From: Pasteurella atlantica
GTDB taxonomy: Bacteria; Pseudomonadota; Gammaproteobacteria; Enterobacterales; Pasteurellaceae
Assembly: GCF_963693435.1 (NCBI RefSeq)
Contig: NZ_OY856306.1
Span: 1,116,001 to 1,180,000, forward strand
Direction: 5' to 3'
DNA length: 64,000 nucleotides
Shown here: one piece after another, positions 1 to 9,365 of the stretch
Numbering within the stretch: position 1 is the first letter of the stretch
How the letters are laid out: the number at the start of each line of letters is the position of its first letter
Made by a program: the position numbers and the translations under genes
Notes under the pieces: generated by a model
The model's input: the letters and a program-made list of their open reading frames with translations, nothing else
Databases searched by the model: none
Told to the model about the DNA's origin: nothing

Positions 1-69
1 TGGAAAAAAGAGTTTTATTTAGACAAAGAAACGCACGAGTGGGTTTCAAATATTGAGAGCCGACCTTAG
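1..69 (+). CDS. moaE: C-terminal end of a MoaE-like molybdopterin synthase subunit (partial)
   Basis: Only the last 22 codons are in the window, ending at TAG 67-69. The tail starts WKKE, continues with HEWV and ends ESRP. It resembles the MoaE C-terminus, where a FWKRE stretch is followed by a RWVEARES-type end. MoaE is the large subunit of molybdopterin synthase, which inserts sulfur into precursor Z. A MoeB-like gene follows three bases later and a molybdoenzyme operon lies downstream, which fits. The piece is short, so the family call is tentative. Confidence 0.5.
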   Translation, partial: WKKEFYLDKETHEWVSNIESRP

Positions 70-72
70 TTT

Positions 73-1116
73 ATGCAACATTCAACCCTTGATGTTTCTC
101 GTCAATTACTTGTAAAAGGAATGACGCAAGAAAAACAGCAGAAGTTAAATAACAGTCGAGTATTAGTCATTGGTGCTGGAGGGCTAGCAACAACGGCGGT
201 CAGTTATTTAGCAATGTCAGGTATTGGGCATATTACGATTGTCGATTATGATGATATTGAACCAAGTAATTTGCACCGTCAAACGTTGTTTACCCAAAAT
301 GATTTAGGTAACAATAAAGCAGAAACGGTTAAGCAATATTTATTGGCACGTAATCCGCAGTTAGATGTAAAAGCCATCGGTTCGTCATTAGATGTGCAAA
401 CATTATTACGTTTAATCTCACAATATGATGTGGTGTTAGATTGTACCGATATGTTGTCTTTTAGCTATATGCTAAATGATGTCGCGATTTTACGCCAAAT
501 CCCCGTTATTTTTGCAAATGCCTCTGCAATGACAGGGCAACTATTTACGATGATCCCACAACAAGATCAGCCATTTAGCTGTTTCCGTTGTATGTGGCCA
601 GAAGGTGTAGAAGTAACAGGAAGTTGCGATATTCTTGGCGTATTAGGACCAGTTCCTGGTACGATGGGTTGTTTGCAAGCCTTAGAAGCGATTAAGCTAC
701 TTTCAGGATTTTATCCTGTGGCAGAAAGTACACTTTATCATTTTGATTTTTATTCGTTGAGTTTAAATAAAATTACTATTCCTTTTGATCACGATTGTTG
801 TCATTCGCAGAATGATAAAGCGATTGTTGAGCGATATACAGCAAATTTAGTTTTTCAAGGGGAATTAAGCGAAGCATTGGAACAGGGCTATGAAATTATT
901 GATATTCGTCGAGAAAATGAAATTAAAGTAAATCCTTGTGAGTATGCGACAGCCCATTTTACGCCAGATCAATTATTAGATAATCCAAGTGATTTTCTAT
1001 CAAAGTCTAAATCCTATATTTTTATTTGTAGCAATGGTACAAGAAGTAAAAGTCTTGTGAAATATTTACAATATAGTGGATTTAGTCAAACGTTTACTTA
1101 TCAAGAAGATTGGTAA
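73..1116 (+). CDS. moeB: MoeB/ThiF-family adenylyltransferase with C-terminal rhodanese domain
   Basis: E1-like enzyme that adenylates the C-terminal Gly of a ubiquitin-fold sulfur carrier (MoaD or ThiS). The nucleotide-binding loop GAGGLATTAV lies near residue 34 and is followed by IVDYDDIEPSNLHRQ, the typical Asp and SNLxRQ signature. Zinc ligands are visible as CFRC and HDCC. The GSCDILGVLGPVPG segment matches the family core. Residues of roughly 265-347 form a rhodanese domain with the active loop CSNGTRS, so the catalytic Cys is kept; such tails supply persulfide sulfur. The start lies 3 nt after the preceding stop with no strong ribosome site, suggesting translational coupling. ThiF is the alternative; the moaE-like neighbour and molybdoenzymes favour MoeB. 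Confidence 0.8.
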   Translation: MQHSTLDVSRQLLVKGMTQEKQQKLNNSRVLVIGAGGLATTAVSYLAMSGIGHITIVDYDDIEPSNLHRQTLFTQNDLGNNKAETVKQYLLARNPQLDVKAIGSSLDVQTLLRLISQYDVVLDCTDMLSFSYMLNDVAILRQIPVIFANASAMTGQLFTMIPQQDQPFSCFRCMWPEGVEVTGSCDILGVLGPVPGTMGCLQALEAIKLLSGFYPVAESTLYHFDFYSLSLNKITIPFDHDCCHSQNDKAIVERYTANLVFQGELSEALEQGYEIIDIRRENEIKVNPCEYATAHFTPDQLLDNPSDFLSKSKSYIFICSNGTRSKSLVKYLQYSGFSQTFTYQEDW

Positions 1117-1128
1117 AGTTTGTAGAGT

Positions 1129-1182
1129 AAGCGGTAATATTTTCCATAAAATTTGCAAATTTTATTCAAAATGTAACCGCTT
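1129..1182. terminator. Inverted uptake-signal-like hairpin after moeB
   Basis: AAGCGGT at 1129-1135 pairs with ACCGCTT at 1176-1182. Between them lies an AT-rich loop containing TTTGCAAAT. Paired uptake signals placed after genes commonly act as terminators in Pasteurellaceae. The stem is short, so termination is plausible but unproven. Confidence 0.45.
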
Positions 1183-1220
1183 ATAATAGAAGCGATACTT
1201 TATTATTAAACAAAGATTAT

Positions 1221-1234
1221 TTGATTTTAAACAA
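1221..1234 (+). promoter_or_regulatory. Candidate FNR box upstream of torY
   Basis: TTGATTTTAAACAA matches the FNR consensus TTGAT-N4-ATCAA with one mismatch. A TATAAT hexamer sits at 1277-1282. If transcription starts near 1289, the box is centred near -61, a classical activating position. An anaerobic respiratory operon with fnr elsewhere in the window makes this reasonable. Confidence 0.45.
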
Positions 1235-1276
1235 CTTTTATTAAGGTATCTAACTATATATTTATACTTATAACTG

Positions 1277-1282
1277 TATAAT
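1277..1282 (+). promoter_or_regulatory. Candidate -10 element of the torYZD promoter
   Basis: Perfect TATAAT hexamer about 80 nt before the torY start. No good -35 hexamer is visible, which is typical of activator-dependent promoters. Confidence 0.4.
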
Positions 1283-1360
1283 GCAAAGTTAATATTATTT
1301 ATTTTTTATTACTGGTTTTAGCCAGTAAGTTTATTTTTTATTTTTAAGTTGGGGTGTTCA

Positions 1361-2509
1361 ATGAAAGTATTTCATTGGTTAAAGAATTTTTTCTTTAAAC
1401 CGTCTAAATTAGGTTTAGGCGTATTGTTAGTAACAGGTGCTATTGCAGGTATTATTGCTTGGATAGTTTTTAATACGGTAATGGAAGAAACCAGTACCGA
1501 AGAATTTTGTGTAAGTTGCCACTCAATGCAACAACCTTTAGAAGAATTGAAAGAAAAATCTCATTTTTCAAATAAATTCGGTGTAAGTGCTTCTTGTGGA
1601 GATTGTCACGTACCACACAAAAAAATTGACAAATATATTCGTAAAATTGAAGCGCTTAAAGAAGTGTTTGCAGAAGTGACGGGTAAATATGATGAAGAAG
1701 GTTCTTTTGAAAAACATCGTTTAGAGATGGCGGAAAGAGAGTGGGCAAGAATGTCTGCAAATGGTTCTCAAGCGTGTAAAAATTGCCACCGTTATGATCG
1801 TATGAAGTTTGATGAAATGAAACCTGCAGCACGTGAAGCAATGAAAGCGGCAGCAGCCAAAGATCAAAGTTGTATTGATTGTCACAAAGGCATTTCACAC
1901 CATTTACCAAAACCAAAAGAAGTGGAAGCGGTAAGTGATTTAACCGCAGGAACAACATATTTCACAAAAGAAAGTGCGAAATTATTTTCTGATGAAGCAA
2001 TGCAACAAGAAATTGGTTATTTAGAAACGGCCGTACCTGTGAAATTTGTTAAATCAGGCGATAAGTCTGACTTAGTTGAGTTTACCGTATGGCGTAAAGC
2101 AAAAGGTTTTGGACGTATTGGTTATCACGAAATGGGTAAAAATATTACCGATGCGGTATTAACCAAAGCGTTTATGAAAACGAAGCCAAAACAATATGAA
2201 GTTATTGAAAAATATAAAGATTCTGTTACTCGCTTAAAATGGCAAAAGATTAAATTACAAGCGTGGGTGACAAAATCACAGTTAATAGAGAATATTGATA
2301 CACTTTGGGCGAAAGCAGAAGGCGTATATAAAACACAATGTAGCGTTTGTCATAAGCAACCAGATGTTGCACATTTTGATGCAAATACTTGGATTGGTTT
2401 ATTTAATGGAATGGTTGGCTTTACCAGTATAGATGAAACGACTGGTAAACAAGTATTACGTTATTTACAAATGCACTCATCAGATTTTGAAAAACATCCT
2501 ACTAAATAA
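1361..2509 (+). CDS. torY: Pentahaem c-type cytochrome TorY (NapC/NirT/TorC family)
   Basis: Membrane-anchored quinol dehydrogenase that passes electrons from the menaquinol pool to the periplasmic reductase TorZ. One N-terminal membrane anchor lies at about residues 16-40. Five haem-binding motifs are visible: CVSCH, CGDCH, CKNCH, CIDCH and CSVCH. The fifth lies in a separate C-terminal domain, which distinguishes TorC/TorY from tetrahaem NapC. ATG 1361 is chosen because GGGG lies about 8 nt upstream; an in-frame TTG at 1349 lacks such a site. torZ follows 11 nt later. The adjacent ccm operon would attach its haems. Confidence 0.92.
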   Translation: MKVFHWLKNFFFKPSKLGLGVLLVTGAIAGIIAWIVFNTVMEETSTEEFCVSCHSMQQPLEELKEKSHFSNKFGVSASCGDCHVPHKKIDKYIRKIEALKEVFAEVTGKYDEEGSFEKHRLEMAEREWARMSANGSQACKNCHRYDRMKFDEMKPAAREAMKAAAAKDQSCIDCHKGISHHLPKPKEVEAVSDLTAGTTYFTKESAKLFSDEAMQQEIGYLETAVPVKFVKSGDKSDLVEFTVWRKAKGFGRIGYHEMGKNITDAVLTKAFMKTKPKQYEVIEKYKDSVTRLKWQKIKLQAWVTKSQLIENIDTLWAKAEGVYKTQCSVCHKQPDVAHFDANTWIGLFNGMVGFTSIDETTGKQVLRYLQMHSSDFEKHPTK

Positions 2510-2520
2510 GGAGAAAAATT

Positions 2521-5001
2521 ATGCAACAATCTCGTCGTCAGTTTTTAACCAGTGCTTCGGCAATGGCTGCAACTCTTTCAATGCCAAGCTTTCTTGTTTC
2601 AAGAAGTGCGTTTGCAAATGCAGAGTCATCAGAATGGAAATTAACCGGTTCACACTGGGGGGCATTTCGTGCCAAAGTTGAAAATGGAAAAGTAAGTGCG
2701 GTTAAAGCATTTGAGTATGATAAAAACCCAACAGAAATGCTTAAAGGCATCAAAGGTTTAATTTATAGTGAAGCCCGTGTTCGCTATCCTATGGTACGTT
2801 TAGATTGGCTTAAAAACCGTAAAAATCCTGAAAAATTAATCGGTGTTGAAAACCGTGGTGATAACCGTTTTGTACGTGTATCTTGGGACGATGCGTTAGA
2901 CTATTTCTATCAAGAATTAGATCGTGTTCAAAAAAATTATGGTCCTTGGGCATTACACACGGCAAACGTAGGTTGGCGTTCAACAGGTCAATTCCACAGT
3001 TGTGGTAACCATATGAACCGTGCTGTGGGTATGTTTGGACATAGTGTGACTTCTGCTGGGGACTATTCTACTGGTGCAGGACAAGTTATTCTTCCTTACG
3101 TATTAGGTTCAACCGAAGTTTATTCACAAGGTACGTCTTGGGACGTAATCTTAAAAGAAAGTGAAAATATCATTTTCTGGTCAAGCGATCCTGTTAAAAA
3201 CTTACAAGTAGGTTGGAACTGTGAAACTCACGAAGCTTATGCTTATTTAGAGCAGTTAAAACAAAAAGTAGCAGCGAAAGGCGTAAACGTTATTTCTGTT
3301 GACCCAGTTAAAACAAAAACACAAAATTTCTTAGGTTGTGAACATCAGTATATCAACCCACAAACAGACGTTGCGATGATGTTGGCAATGGCGTATGTGC
3401 TTTATACTGAAAAATTATACAATGAAGACTTTATCGATACTTATACTGTCGGTTTTGAAGATTTTGTACCATACTTAATGGGAAAAACAGAAGATAAAGT
3501 AGCGAAAACACCAGAATGGGCAGAAAAAATCTGTGGTATTCCAGCGGATAAAATTCGTGAATTTACGCGTTCATTAGTGGGTAAACGTACACAATTTATC
3601 TTTGGTTGGGCAATTCAACGTCAGCAACATGGTGAGCAACCATATTGGATGGCTGCGGTATTAGCGTCAATGCTAGGACAAATTGGTTTACCTGGTGGTG
3701 GTATCAGTTATGCACACCATTATAGTTCTGTTGGTGTATCAAGCTCAGGTGCAGCAATGCCAGGTGCATTTCCACTTAATATTGATGAAGGTCAAAAACC
3801 TGTTTACGATAACAAAGATTATAAAGGTTATAGTGCGGTTATTCCTGTGGCAAGAGCAACAGATTCGATTCTTCACGCTGGCGAAACCATTAATTACAAT
3901 GGTAAAAAAGTGGTTTATGCACCATATAAAATGGTAATTTTCTCAGGTTGTAACCAATGGCACCGTCAGTCACAACATAATAAAATGAAAGAAGCGTTCA
4001 AAAAATTAGAAACCGTTATTTCTGTTGATTATGCTTGGACTGCAACTTGTCGTTTTGCTGATATTGTATTACCAGCTTGTACCCCATTTGAACGTAACGA
4101 TATTGATGGTTATGGTTCATACAGTGCACGTGGTGTGATTAAAATGGAAAAATTAGTTGAGCCATTATATGAATCTCGTCCAGACTTTGAGATCTTTAAA
4201 GATCTTTGTAAACGTTTTGGTAAAGAAAAAGAATATACGCGTGGTATGGATGAAATGCAATGGGTTGAGTCACTTTACGAAGATTGTCGTAAAGAGAATA
4301 ATGGCAAATTTGAAATGCCTCCATTTGCAGAATTCTGGAAAAAAGGTTATGTATTATTCCCAGAAGGTAAACCTTGGGTACGTCACGCTGACTTCATTGA
4401 AGATCCAGAATTACACGCATTAGGTACACCATCAGGCTTTATTGAAATATTTAGTAATAAGATTGCTGAGTATGGCTATAATAACTGTAAAGGTCACCCT
4501 ATGTGGTTCGAAAAAGAAGAACGTTCACACGGCGGTCCTAAATCAGATAAATATCCATTCTGGTTACAATCTTGCCACCCTGATAAACGTTTACACTCAC
4601 AAATGTGTCAATCAAAAGAGTTACGTGAAACTTACGCAATTCAAGGTCGTGAGCCATTATTTATGAACCCAGAAGATGCGAAAAAATTAGGTATTGCTCA
4701 CGGTGATTTGGTTCGTGTATTTAATGATCGTGGTCAAGCAATTGTAGGTGCACATTTATCTGATAATTTCCCAAGTGGTGTATTACGTTTACAAGAAGGG
4801 GCTTGGTTCTCTCCATTAGGAGCAGAAGACGGTGCTATTGATACCTATGGTTCACCAAATACAATGACATTAGATATTGGTACATCTGAGCTTGCTCAAG
4901 CAGTATCGGCAAATACTTGTATTGTGAATGTTGAAAAATATCAAGGTGATGCACCAGCACCAAATGGCTTTACTGGTCCAACAGAAGTTAAGTTATCATA
5001 A
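2521..5001 (+). CDS. torZ: Periplasmic trimethylamine-N-oxide/S-oxide reductase TorZ
   Basis: Molybdopterin guanine dinucleotide enzyme of the DMSO-reductase family, reducing TMAO and related N- or S-oxides as terminal electron acceptors. A Tat signal is visible at the N-terminus ([10 protein letters not shown], then a hydrophobic stretch ending SAFANA), so it is exported folded. The [11 protein letters not shown] motif contains the serine at residue 183 expected to ligate molybdenum. No N-terminal Fe-S cysteine motif is present, as in TorA/BisC enzymes. At 826 aa it has the usual family length. A strong AAGGAGAAAAATT site precedes the ATG. Co-transcribed with torY and torD. Confidence 0.93.
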   Translation: MQQSRRQFLTSASAMAATLSMPSFLVSRSAFANAESSEWKLTGSHWGAFRAKVENGKVSAVKAFEYDKNPTEMLKGIKGLIYSEARVRYPMVRLDWLKNRKNPEKLIGVENRGDNRFVRVSWDDALDYFYQELDRVQKNYGPWALHTANVGWRSTGQFHSCGNHMNRAVGMFGHSVTSAGDYSTGAGQVILPYVLGSTEVYSQGTSWDVILKESENIIFWSSDPVKNLQVGWNCETHEAYAYLEQLKQKVAAKGVNVISVDPVKTKTQNFLGCEHQYINPQTDVAMMLAMAYVLYTEKLYNEDFIDTYTVGFEDFVPYLMGKTEDKVAKTPEWAEKICGIPADKIREFTRSLVGKRTQFIFGWAIQRQQHGEQPYWMAAVLASMLGQIGLPGGGISYAHHYSSVGVSSSGAAMPGAFPLNIDEGQKPVYDNKDYKGYSAVIPVARATDSILHAGETINYNGKKVVYAPYKMVIFSGCNQWHRQSQHNKMKEAFKKLETVISVDYAWTATCRFADIVLPACTPFERNDIDGYGSYSARGVIKMEKLVEPLYESRPDFEIFKDLCKRFGKEKEYTRGMDEMQWVESLYEDCRKENNGKFEMPPFAEFWKKGYVLFPEGKPWVRHADFIEDPELHALGTPSGFIEIFSNKIAEYGYNNCKGHPMWFEKEERSHGGPKSDKYPFWLQSCHPDKRLHSQMCQSKELRETYAIQGREPLFMNPEDAKKLGIAHGDLVRVFNDRGQAIVGAHLSDNFPSGVLRLQEGAWFSPLGAEDGAIDTYGSPNTMTLDIGTSELAQAVSANTCIVNVEKYQGDAPAPNGFTGPTEVKLS

Positions 5002-5004
5002 AAT

Positions 5005-5592
5005 ATGATTAACTTAGCAAAAGAAGAAAAGGCATTTCTTTGCACGTGGTTTGGTAGTTTGCTAAGCCACGAGCTTACAGAAGAGCAGCTTAAACAATAT
5101 CAGCAAGGTACGTTTGAGCCATTATTTGAATTATTATCTGAGCTGTTATCTGAACGAGGATTTTCATCACAGGTTCAACAGATTAAATCTGATATAACTC
5201 AAATCAATGAAATGCCTTATGGTCAGTTAGAGCTAGCTGCTGATTTTACGCAACTTTTCTTACTTGATGGAGAAAGTAGTGCATTGCCGTATGCCTCTGC
5301 TTATTTAGAAGAAGAGGATTTAGCAACGAACCTTGACTATATGGATTCATTGTTAACACAATTTGGACTGCAATTTAATCAAGAAAGTAAAGAACCCAGC
5401 GATCATATTGGTGTTTATTTGGAAATCTTGAATAAATTAGTGACAGAATCTGATTCTGAAAAACAGCAAGATTTTATACAAAATTATTTATTAATATGGT
5501 TAATTCCATTTAATGAAAAAGTACAAAAAGTTAAAACCAAAACAATGTTTTACCAAAATATTGTAGCGGTACTTGTTGCGATATTCAGTTAA
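5005..5592 (+). CDS. torD: TorD-family molybdoenzyme chaperone
   Basis: Cytoplasmic, largely alpha-helical chaperone that binds the reductase signal peptide and apoprotein, helps cofactor insertion and holds back Tat export until folding. At 195 aa it has the expected length. The signature YxxLFL-like segment appears as ADFTQLFLLDG, followed by PYASAYLEEED, typical of TorD/DmsD proteins. It starts 3 nt after the torZ stop and lacks its own good ribosome site, pointing to translational coupling with its client. Confidence 0.88.
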   Translation: MINLAKEEKAFLCTWFGSLLSHELTEEQLKQYQQGTFEPLFELLSELLSERGFSSQVQQIKSDITQINEMPYGQLELAADFTQLFLLDGESSALPYASAYLEEEDLATNLDYMDSLLTQFGLQFNQESKEPSDHIGVYLEILNKLVTESDSEKQQDFIQNYLLIWLIPFNEKVQKVKTKTMFYQNIVAVLVAIFS

Positions 5593-5619
5593 TAAGGTAG
5601 CGTTAAATTTATAACGAAG

Positions 5620-5655
5620 TGTGGTTGGATAAAAACATTCAACCACATTTTATTC
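5620..5655 (+). terminator. Terminator after torD
   Basis: TGTGGTTG at 5620-5627 pairs with CAACCACA at 5640-5647 and is followed by a T-rich run. It separates torYZD from tatA, so tatA expression may depend on read-through or its own promoter. Confidence 0.6.
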
Positions 5656-5685
5656 TATTTAGAGTATTATTTTTAGGAGATGAAA

Positions 5686-5907
5686 ATGGGAATTAGTCCT
5701 TGGCAGTTATTAGCAATTGTTGTTGTCGTTATATTACTTTTTGGAACAAAAAAATTAAGAAATATGGGTTCTGATCTTGGTGGAGCAATGAAAGATTTCA
5801 AAAAGGCAATGAAAGATGAAGGACAAGAAACCGAAGCTAAAGATGCAGAATTTGAAAAAATTGTAGATGAAGTTAAACAAGATACAGTAAAGCAAGAGAA
5901 AAAATAA
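5686..5907 (+). CDS. tatA: TatA/E-type twin-arginine translocase subunit, orphan copy
   Basis: Pore-forming subunit of the Tat translocon. It shows one N-terminal membrane helix ([16 protein letters not shown]) then the diagnostic [24 protein letters not shown] hinge and amphipathic helix, quoted here only by its key residues FG, LGG and FKKAM. It ends in a charged tail. The start at 5686 is preferred: AGGAG at 5675-5679 is 6 nt before it, whereas the alternative ATG at 5680 abuts that site. No tatB or tatC follows; ccmA does. Its place beside Tat-exported TorZ suggests it supports TorZ export. Confidence 0.88.
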   Translation: MGISPWQLLAIVVVVILLFGTKKLRNMGSDLGGAMKDFKKAMKDEGQETEAKDAEFEKIVDEVKQDTVKQEKK

Positions 5908-5940
5908 AATTTTCTTATAAATAAAGGCTATTTTTAAGAT

Positions 5941-5975
5941 CCTGTGATAAATTTATTTTCACAGGGTTTCTTGTT
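5941..5975 (+). terminator. Terminator after tatA
   Basis: CCTGTGA at 5941-5947 pairs with TCACAGG at 5959-5965, followed by GTTTCTTGTT. It lies between tatA and the ccm operon. Confidence 0.6.
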
Positions 5976-6015
5976 ATTAGTATTTTTATAAAAAATAAAG
6001 ATTAATCAATATATT

Positions 6016-6672
6016 ATGTCAAACAATAATCAATTAAAAGTTGTGCAACTTTGTTGCCAGAGAGGAAATAAACGACTATTCAGTCATTTAGATTTTTGCT
6101 GGAATGCAGGTGATTTTGTGCAAGTTGAAGGACATAATGGTATTGGAAAAACCAGCTTATTACGTATTTTAGTTGGATTAGCTCAACCTTTAAGCGGTGA
6201 GATCTTTTGGAATAATTGCAAAATTCATAAAAATCGAGAAGAGTATCACCATAATTTACTTTATTTAGGACACCTTACAGGAATTAAGCAAGAACTGACC
6301 GCTTGGGAAAATTTACAATTCTATCAAAAAGTAACGGATAGTAAGCCGAGTGATGATATTCTTTGGGATATTTTAAAAAAAGTGGGTTTATTTGGGCGTG
6401 AAGACATTATCGCAAGCCAGCTTTCAGCGGGGCAACAAAAACGTATTGCCTTAGCAAGATTATGGTTATCAAATGCACCTTTATGGATTTTAGATGAACC
6501 TTTTAATGCGATTGATAAACAAGGTGTTCAGGTTTTAACGCAATTATTTGAGCAACACACTCAAAAAGGCGGCATTGTGATTTTAACCAGTCATCAAGAA
6601 GTTCCGAGTGAAAAATTAAAAATACTTCAACTAGAAAAGTATAAATATCAGGATAATGATGATGATATTTAG
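6016..6672 (+). CDS. ccmA: Haem exporter ATPase CcmA
   Basis: ATPase of the CcmABCD complex that releases holo-CcmE during cytochrome c maturation. Walker A is GHNGIGKTS, the ABC signature is LSAGQQKR and Walker B is LWILDEP. At 218 aa it is about the usual 205-220. It opens the ccm operon and overlaps ccmB by 17 nt. No strong ribosome site precedes the ATG. Confidence 0.94.
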   Translation: MSNNNQLKVVQLCCQRGNKRLFSHLDFCWNAGDFVQVEGHNGIGKTSLLRILVGLAQPLSGEIFWNNCKIHKNREEYHHNLLYLGHLTGIKQELTAWENLQFYQKVTDSKPSDDILWDILKKVGLFGREDIIASQLSAGQQKRIALARLWLSNAPLWILDEPFNAIDKQGVQVLTQLFEQHTQKGGIVILTSHQEVPSEKLKILQLEKYKYQDNDDDI

Positions 6673-7327
6673 TCAAATTATTAAAAGAGAATTACAAATT
6701 GCAATGCGAAAGCAAGCAGAAATTCTAAACCCATTATGGTTTTTTCTGATTGTTTTAACTTTGTTTCCCCTTGCGATGGGCTCAGATCCTGTATTACTTT
6801 CAAAAATAGCCACTGGAATTGTATGGGTAGCAGCATTACTTTCAGCATTACTCTCGTTTGAACGTCTATTTCGTGATGATTTTATGGACGGTTCATTAGA
6901 ACAAATAATATTACTTTCACAACCATTACCAATTATCGTATTGGCTAAAGTGATTGCTCATTGGCTATTAACAGGTTTACCCTTGATTTTATTATCCCCT
7001 ATTGCGGCATTATTACTCTCTTTGGAAATTCAGGTTTGGTGGGCATTGGTACTTACATTATTACTTGGCACACCGATTTTAAGTTGCATTGGTGCAATAG
7101 GTGTAGCACTAACTGTTGGGCTCAGAAAAGGAGGTGTACTATTAAGTTTATTAGTCCTTCCTCTTTTTATTCCAGTATTAATTTTTTCCGCCTCAGTATT
7201 AGATGCAGCAAATTTACAATTACCTTATCACGGTCAACTGGCTATTTTAGGGGCATTTTTAACAATAGCAATCACTTTATCACCTTTTGCAATTGCCACT
7301 GCATTAAGAATTAGTTTAGATCAATAA
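6656..7327 (+). CDS. ccmB: Haem exporter membrane subunit CcmB
   Basis: Integral membrane partner of CcmA with about six hydrophobic segments. [18 protein letters not shown] near residue 25 is a CcmB hallmark. Three consecutive ATG codons at 6656, 6659 and 6662 make the exact start uncertain by two residues. It overlaps the end of ccmA, indicating coupled translation. Confidence 0.93.
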   Translation: MMMIFSQIIKRELQIAMRKQAEILNPLWFFLIVLTLFPLAMGSDPVLLSKIATGIVWVAALLSALLSFERLFRDDFMDGSLEQIILLSQPLPIIVLAKVIAHWLLTGLPLILLSPIAALLLSLEIQVWWALVLTLLLGTPILSCIGAIGVALTVGLRKGGVLLSLLVLPLFIPVLIFSASVLDAANLQLPYHGQLAILGAFLTIAITLSPFAIATALRISLDQ

Positions 7328-7341
7328 AAGGATAACAAAGA

Positions 7342-8073
7342 ATGTGGAAATGGTTACACCCTTATGCTAAATCAGAAACTCAGTATTATTTGTGTGGAAA
7401 ATTTATTCCATTATTTGCAGTACTAAGTATTGCATTATTAGGCGTTGGAATTGTATGGGGGTTGGCTTTCGCTCCAGCAGATTACCAACAAGGGAATAGT
7501 TTTAGAATTATGTATATTCACGTTCCAAGTGCAATTTGGTCTATGGCTGTTTATGGTTCAATGGCAATTGCGGCTGTTGTGGCATTAGTTTGGCAAATTA
7601 AACAAGCCCATATTGCAATGATTGCAATGGCACCGATTGGAGCAACTTTTACATTTATTGCACTGGTCACAGGAGCAATTTGGGGCAAACCAATGTGGGG
7701 AACGTGGTGGGTGTGGGACGCTCGTTTAACGGCTGAACTTATTTTATTTTTTCTTTATATTGGTGTAATTGCACTTTATTCAGCCTTTCAAAATGAAAGG
7801 GTAGGAGCAAAAGCAGCGGGTATTTTAAGTATTGTGGGTGTAATTAATTTACCAATTATTCATTTTTCAGTAGAGTGGTGGAATACGCTACATCAGGGAG
7901 CGAGTATTACAAAATTTGAAAAACCATCCATTGCTACCCCAATGTTAATACCATTAATTTTATGTATTTTTGGTTTTATGATGCTTTATATTTGGTTTAC
8001 CTTAGTACGTTACCGAGTAGAATTAGTGAGAAGTGAGAAAAATCGTGCTTGGGTACAGAATTTAGTAGGGTAG
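7342..8073 (+). CDS. ccmC: Haem transporter/handling protein CcmC
   Basis: Inner-membrane protein that presents haem to CcmE. It carries the tryptophan-rich WWD motif (GTWWVWDARLTAELI) in a periplasmic loop and conserved histidines in IHVPSA and IHFSVEWWNTLHQ. About six membrane segments; 243 aa, normal length. AAGGATAAC precedes the ATG. Normally ccmD follows at once; here a nuclease gene is placed in between. Confidence 0.95.
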   Translation: MWKWLHPYAKSETQYYLCGKFIPLFAVLSIALLGVGIVWGLAFAPADYQQGNSFRIMYIHVPSAIWSMAVYGSMAIAAVVALVWQIKQAHIAMIAMAPIGATFTFIALVTGAIWGKPMWGTWWVWDARLTAELILFFLYIGVIALYSAFQNERVGAKAAGILSIVGVINLPIIHFSVEWWNTLHQGASITKFEKPSIATPMLIPLILCIFGFMMLYIWFTLVRYRVELVRSEKNRAWVQNLVG

Positions 8074-8077
8074 ATTT

Positions 8078-9070
8078 ATGACAAGTATTCAACCAAATTA
8101 TTTATTAGAGTTTACTGAAATAAGCTCAATGATAAAAAGCGCTAGAGAAAATGTAATTAAAGCGATTAATAGTGAATTAATTGAGCTTTATTGGAATATT
8201 GGTAAATACATTACTAATAAGGTTAAACAAGATGGTTGGGGAAATAAAGTAGTTCAAAATCTGGCTGATTTTTTGAAGCAGAGTGAACTTAATTCGAAAG
8301 GTTTTTCTGCTCAAAATTTATGGCGAATGAAACAATTTTATGAAACTTATCATAAAAATCCAAAACTCTCACTGCTGGTGAGAGAAATTAGTTGGACAAA
8401 TAACATACTTATTATTTCTCAAACTAAAAGTGATGAAGAAAGAGAATTTTATCTAAATCTCACTGCAAAAGAAAAATACACGAAAAAAGAGCTTTCAAGA
8501 CAATTAGCAAGTGGGTTATTTGAGAGAGTATTACTTTCGGATAAAAATATCTCACCATTGGCGAGAGAAATCTATCCAAATATTAATGAGCATATTAAAG
8601 ATTATTATTCACTTGAATTTTTAGGATTACAAAATAGTTATTCAGAATTTGGATTAAAAAAATCAATTATTCATAATTTAAAAGATTTCATTCTTGAATT
8701 TGGTAAAGATTTTTTATTTGTTGGTGAAGAGTTTAAATTGCAAGTAGGCTCGAAAGATTATGCCATTGATTTATTGTTCTATCATAGAGAATTAAATTGT
8801 TTAGTTGCTTTGGAATTAAAGGTTGGAGACTTTAAACCTGAGTATATGGGAAAAATGGATTTCTATCTTGGAGCATTGGATAAATATGTCAAAAAACCGC
8901 ACGAAAATCCTAGTATTGGGATTATTTTATGCAGGACAAAAGATGAAAATATTGTTGAAATTTCTTTAAATAGAAGTACATCACCGACAATTATTAGTCA
9001 ATATGAAACAAAATTAATAGATAAGAAATTATTAAGAAGTAAATTAGATGAGTTATTCTATAACGAATAG
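8078..9070 (+). CDS. YhcG-type PDDEXK nuclease (DUF1016) inserted in the ccm operon
   Basis: A 330-aa protein with the N-terminal DUF1016 helical domain (LIELYWNIGKYI, SAQNLWRMKQFYETY) and a C-terminal PDDEXK nuclease fold. Candidate catalytic residues are D231 in YAIDLLFYH and E246/K248 in ALELKVGDF. It begins 4 nt after ccmC and ends about 97 nt before ccmD in the same direction, so it is transcribed with ccm. Family members are scattered, often next to mobile or restriction genes; their role is not established. It is AT-rich like its surroundings. It is not needed for haem maturation; insertion of a mobile gene is my inference. Confidence 0.85.
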   Translation: MTSIQPNYLLEFTEISSMIKSARENVIKAINSELIELYWNIGKYITNKVKQDGWGNKVVQNLADFLKQSELNSKGFSAQNLWRMKQFYETYHKNPKLSLLVREISWTNNILIISQTKSDEEREFYLNLTAKEKYTKKELSRQLASGLFERVLLSDKNISPLAREIYPNINEHIKDYYSLEFLGLQNSYSEFGLKKSIIHNLKDFILEFGKDFLFVGEEFKLQVGSKDYAIDLLFYHRELNCLVALELKVGDFKPEYMGKMDFYLGALDKYVKKPHENPSIGIILCRTKDENIVEISLNRSTSPTIISQYETKLIDKKLLRSKLDELFYNE

Positions 9071-9111
9071 CGGTTATATTTAATTAAAAATTTACACATT
9101 TTAATACTTTT

Positions 9112-9137
9112 GTAGAGACAGGGCATGCCCTGTCTAC
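9112..9137. repeat. Palindromic hairpin between yhcG and ccmD
   Basis: GTAGAGACAGGGC is followed by the near-perfect reverse complement GCCCTGTCTAC, with one bulged A. The core GACAGGGCATGCCCTGTC is a perfect 18-bp palindrome. It lies exactly at the 3' side of the inserted yhcG-like gene. It may be a dispersed palindromic element or an RNA hairpin buffering ccmD from upstream transcription. Confidence 0.7.
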
Positions 9138-9167
9138 GAATATACAAATATGGAGAATAGAACAACA

Positions 9168-9365
9168 ATGTTTTTTCAATCTTGGAGTGATTTTTTTAAT
9201 ATGGGAGGCTACGGTTTTTATGTCTGGCTCGCTTATGGGATTTCTTTTGTCGCAATTTTAGTTTTAGGTTTGCAAAGTATTAGCAGTAAGAAAGCACTAT
9301 TTAAAGAAATAAAACGAGAACAACAGCGTAAACAACGTCAACAAACAATAAGAGGGAGCTTATGA
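9168..9365 (+). CDS. ccmD: Haem exporter accessory protein CcmD
   Basis: Small single-span membrane protein that stabilises the CcmABC-CcmE complex. [20 protein letters not shown] is the family signature, followed by a basic cytoplasmic tail ([11 protein letters not shown]). ATG 9168 gives 65 aa and starts where CcmD proteins usually do; GGAG lies about 13 nt upstream. An in-frame ATG at 9150 has no ribosome site and would add six residues. It overlaps ccmE by 4 nt. Confidence 0.85.
   Translation: MFFQSWSDFFNMGGYGFYVWLAYGISFVAILVLGLQSISSKKALFKEIKREQQRKQRQQTIRGSL

Noticed and set aside
1656-1958. 100-codon minus-strand frame
   Set aside because: Antisense to torY, without start signals or recognisable protein features.
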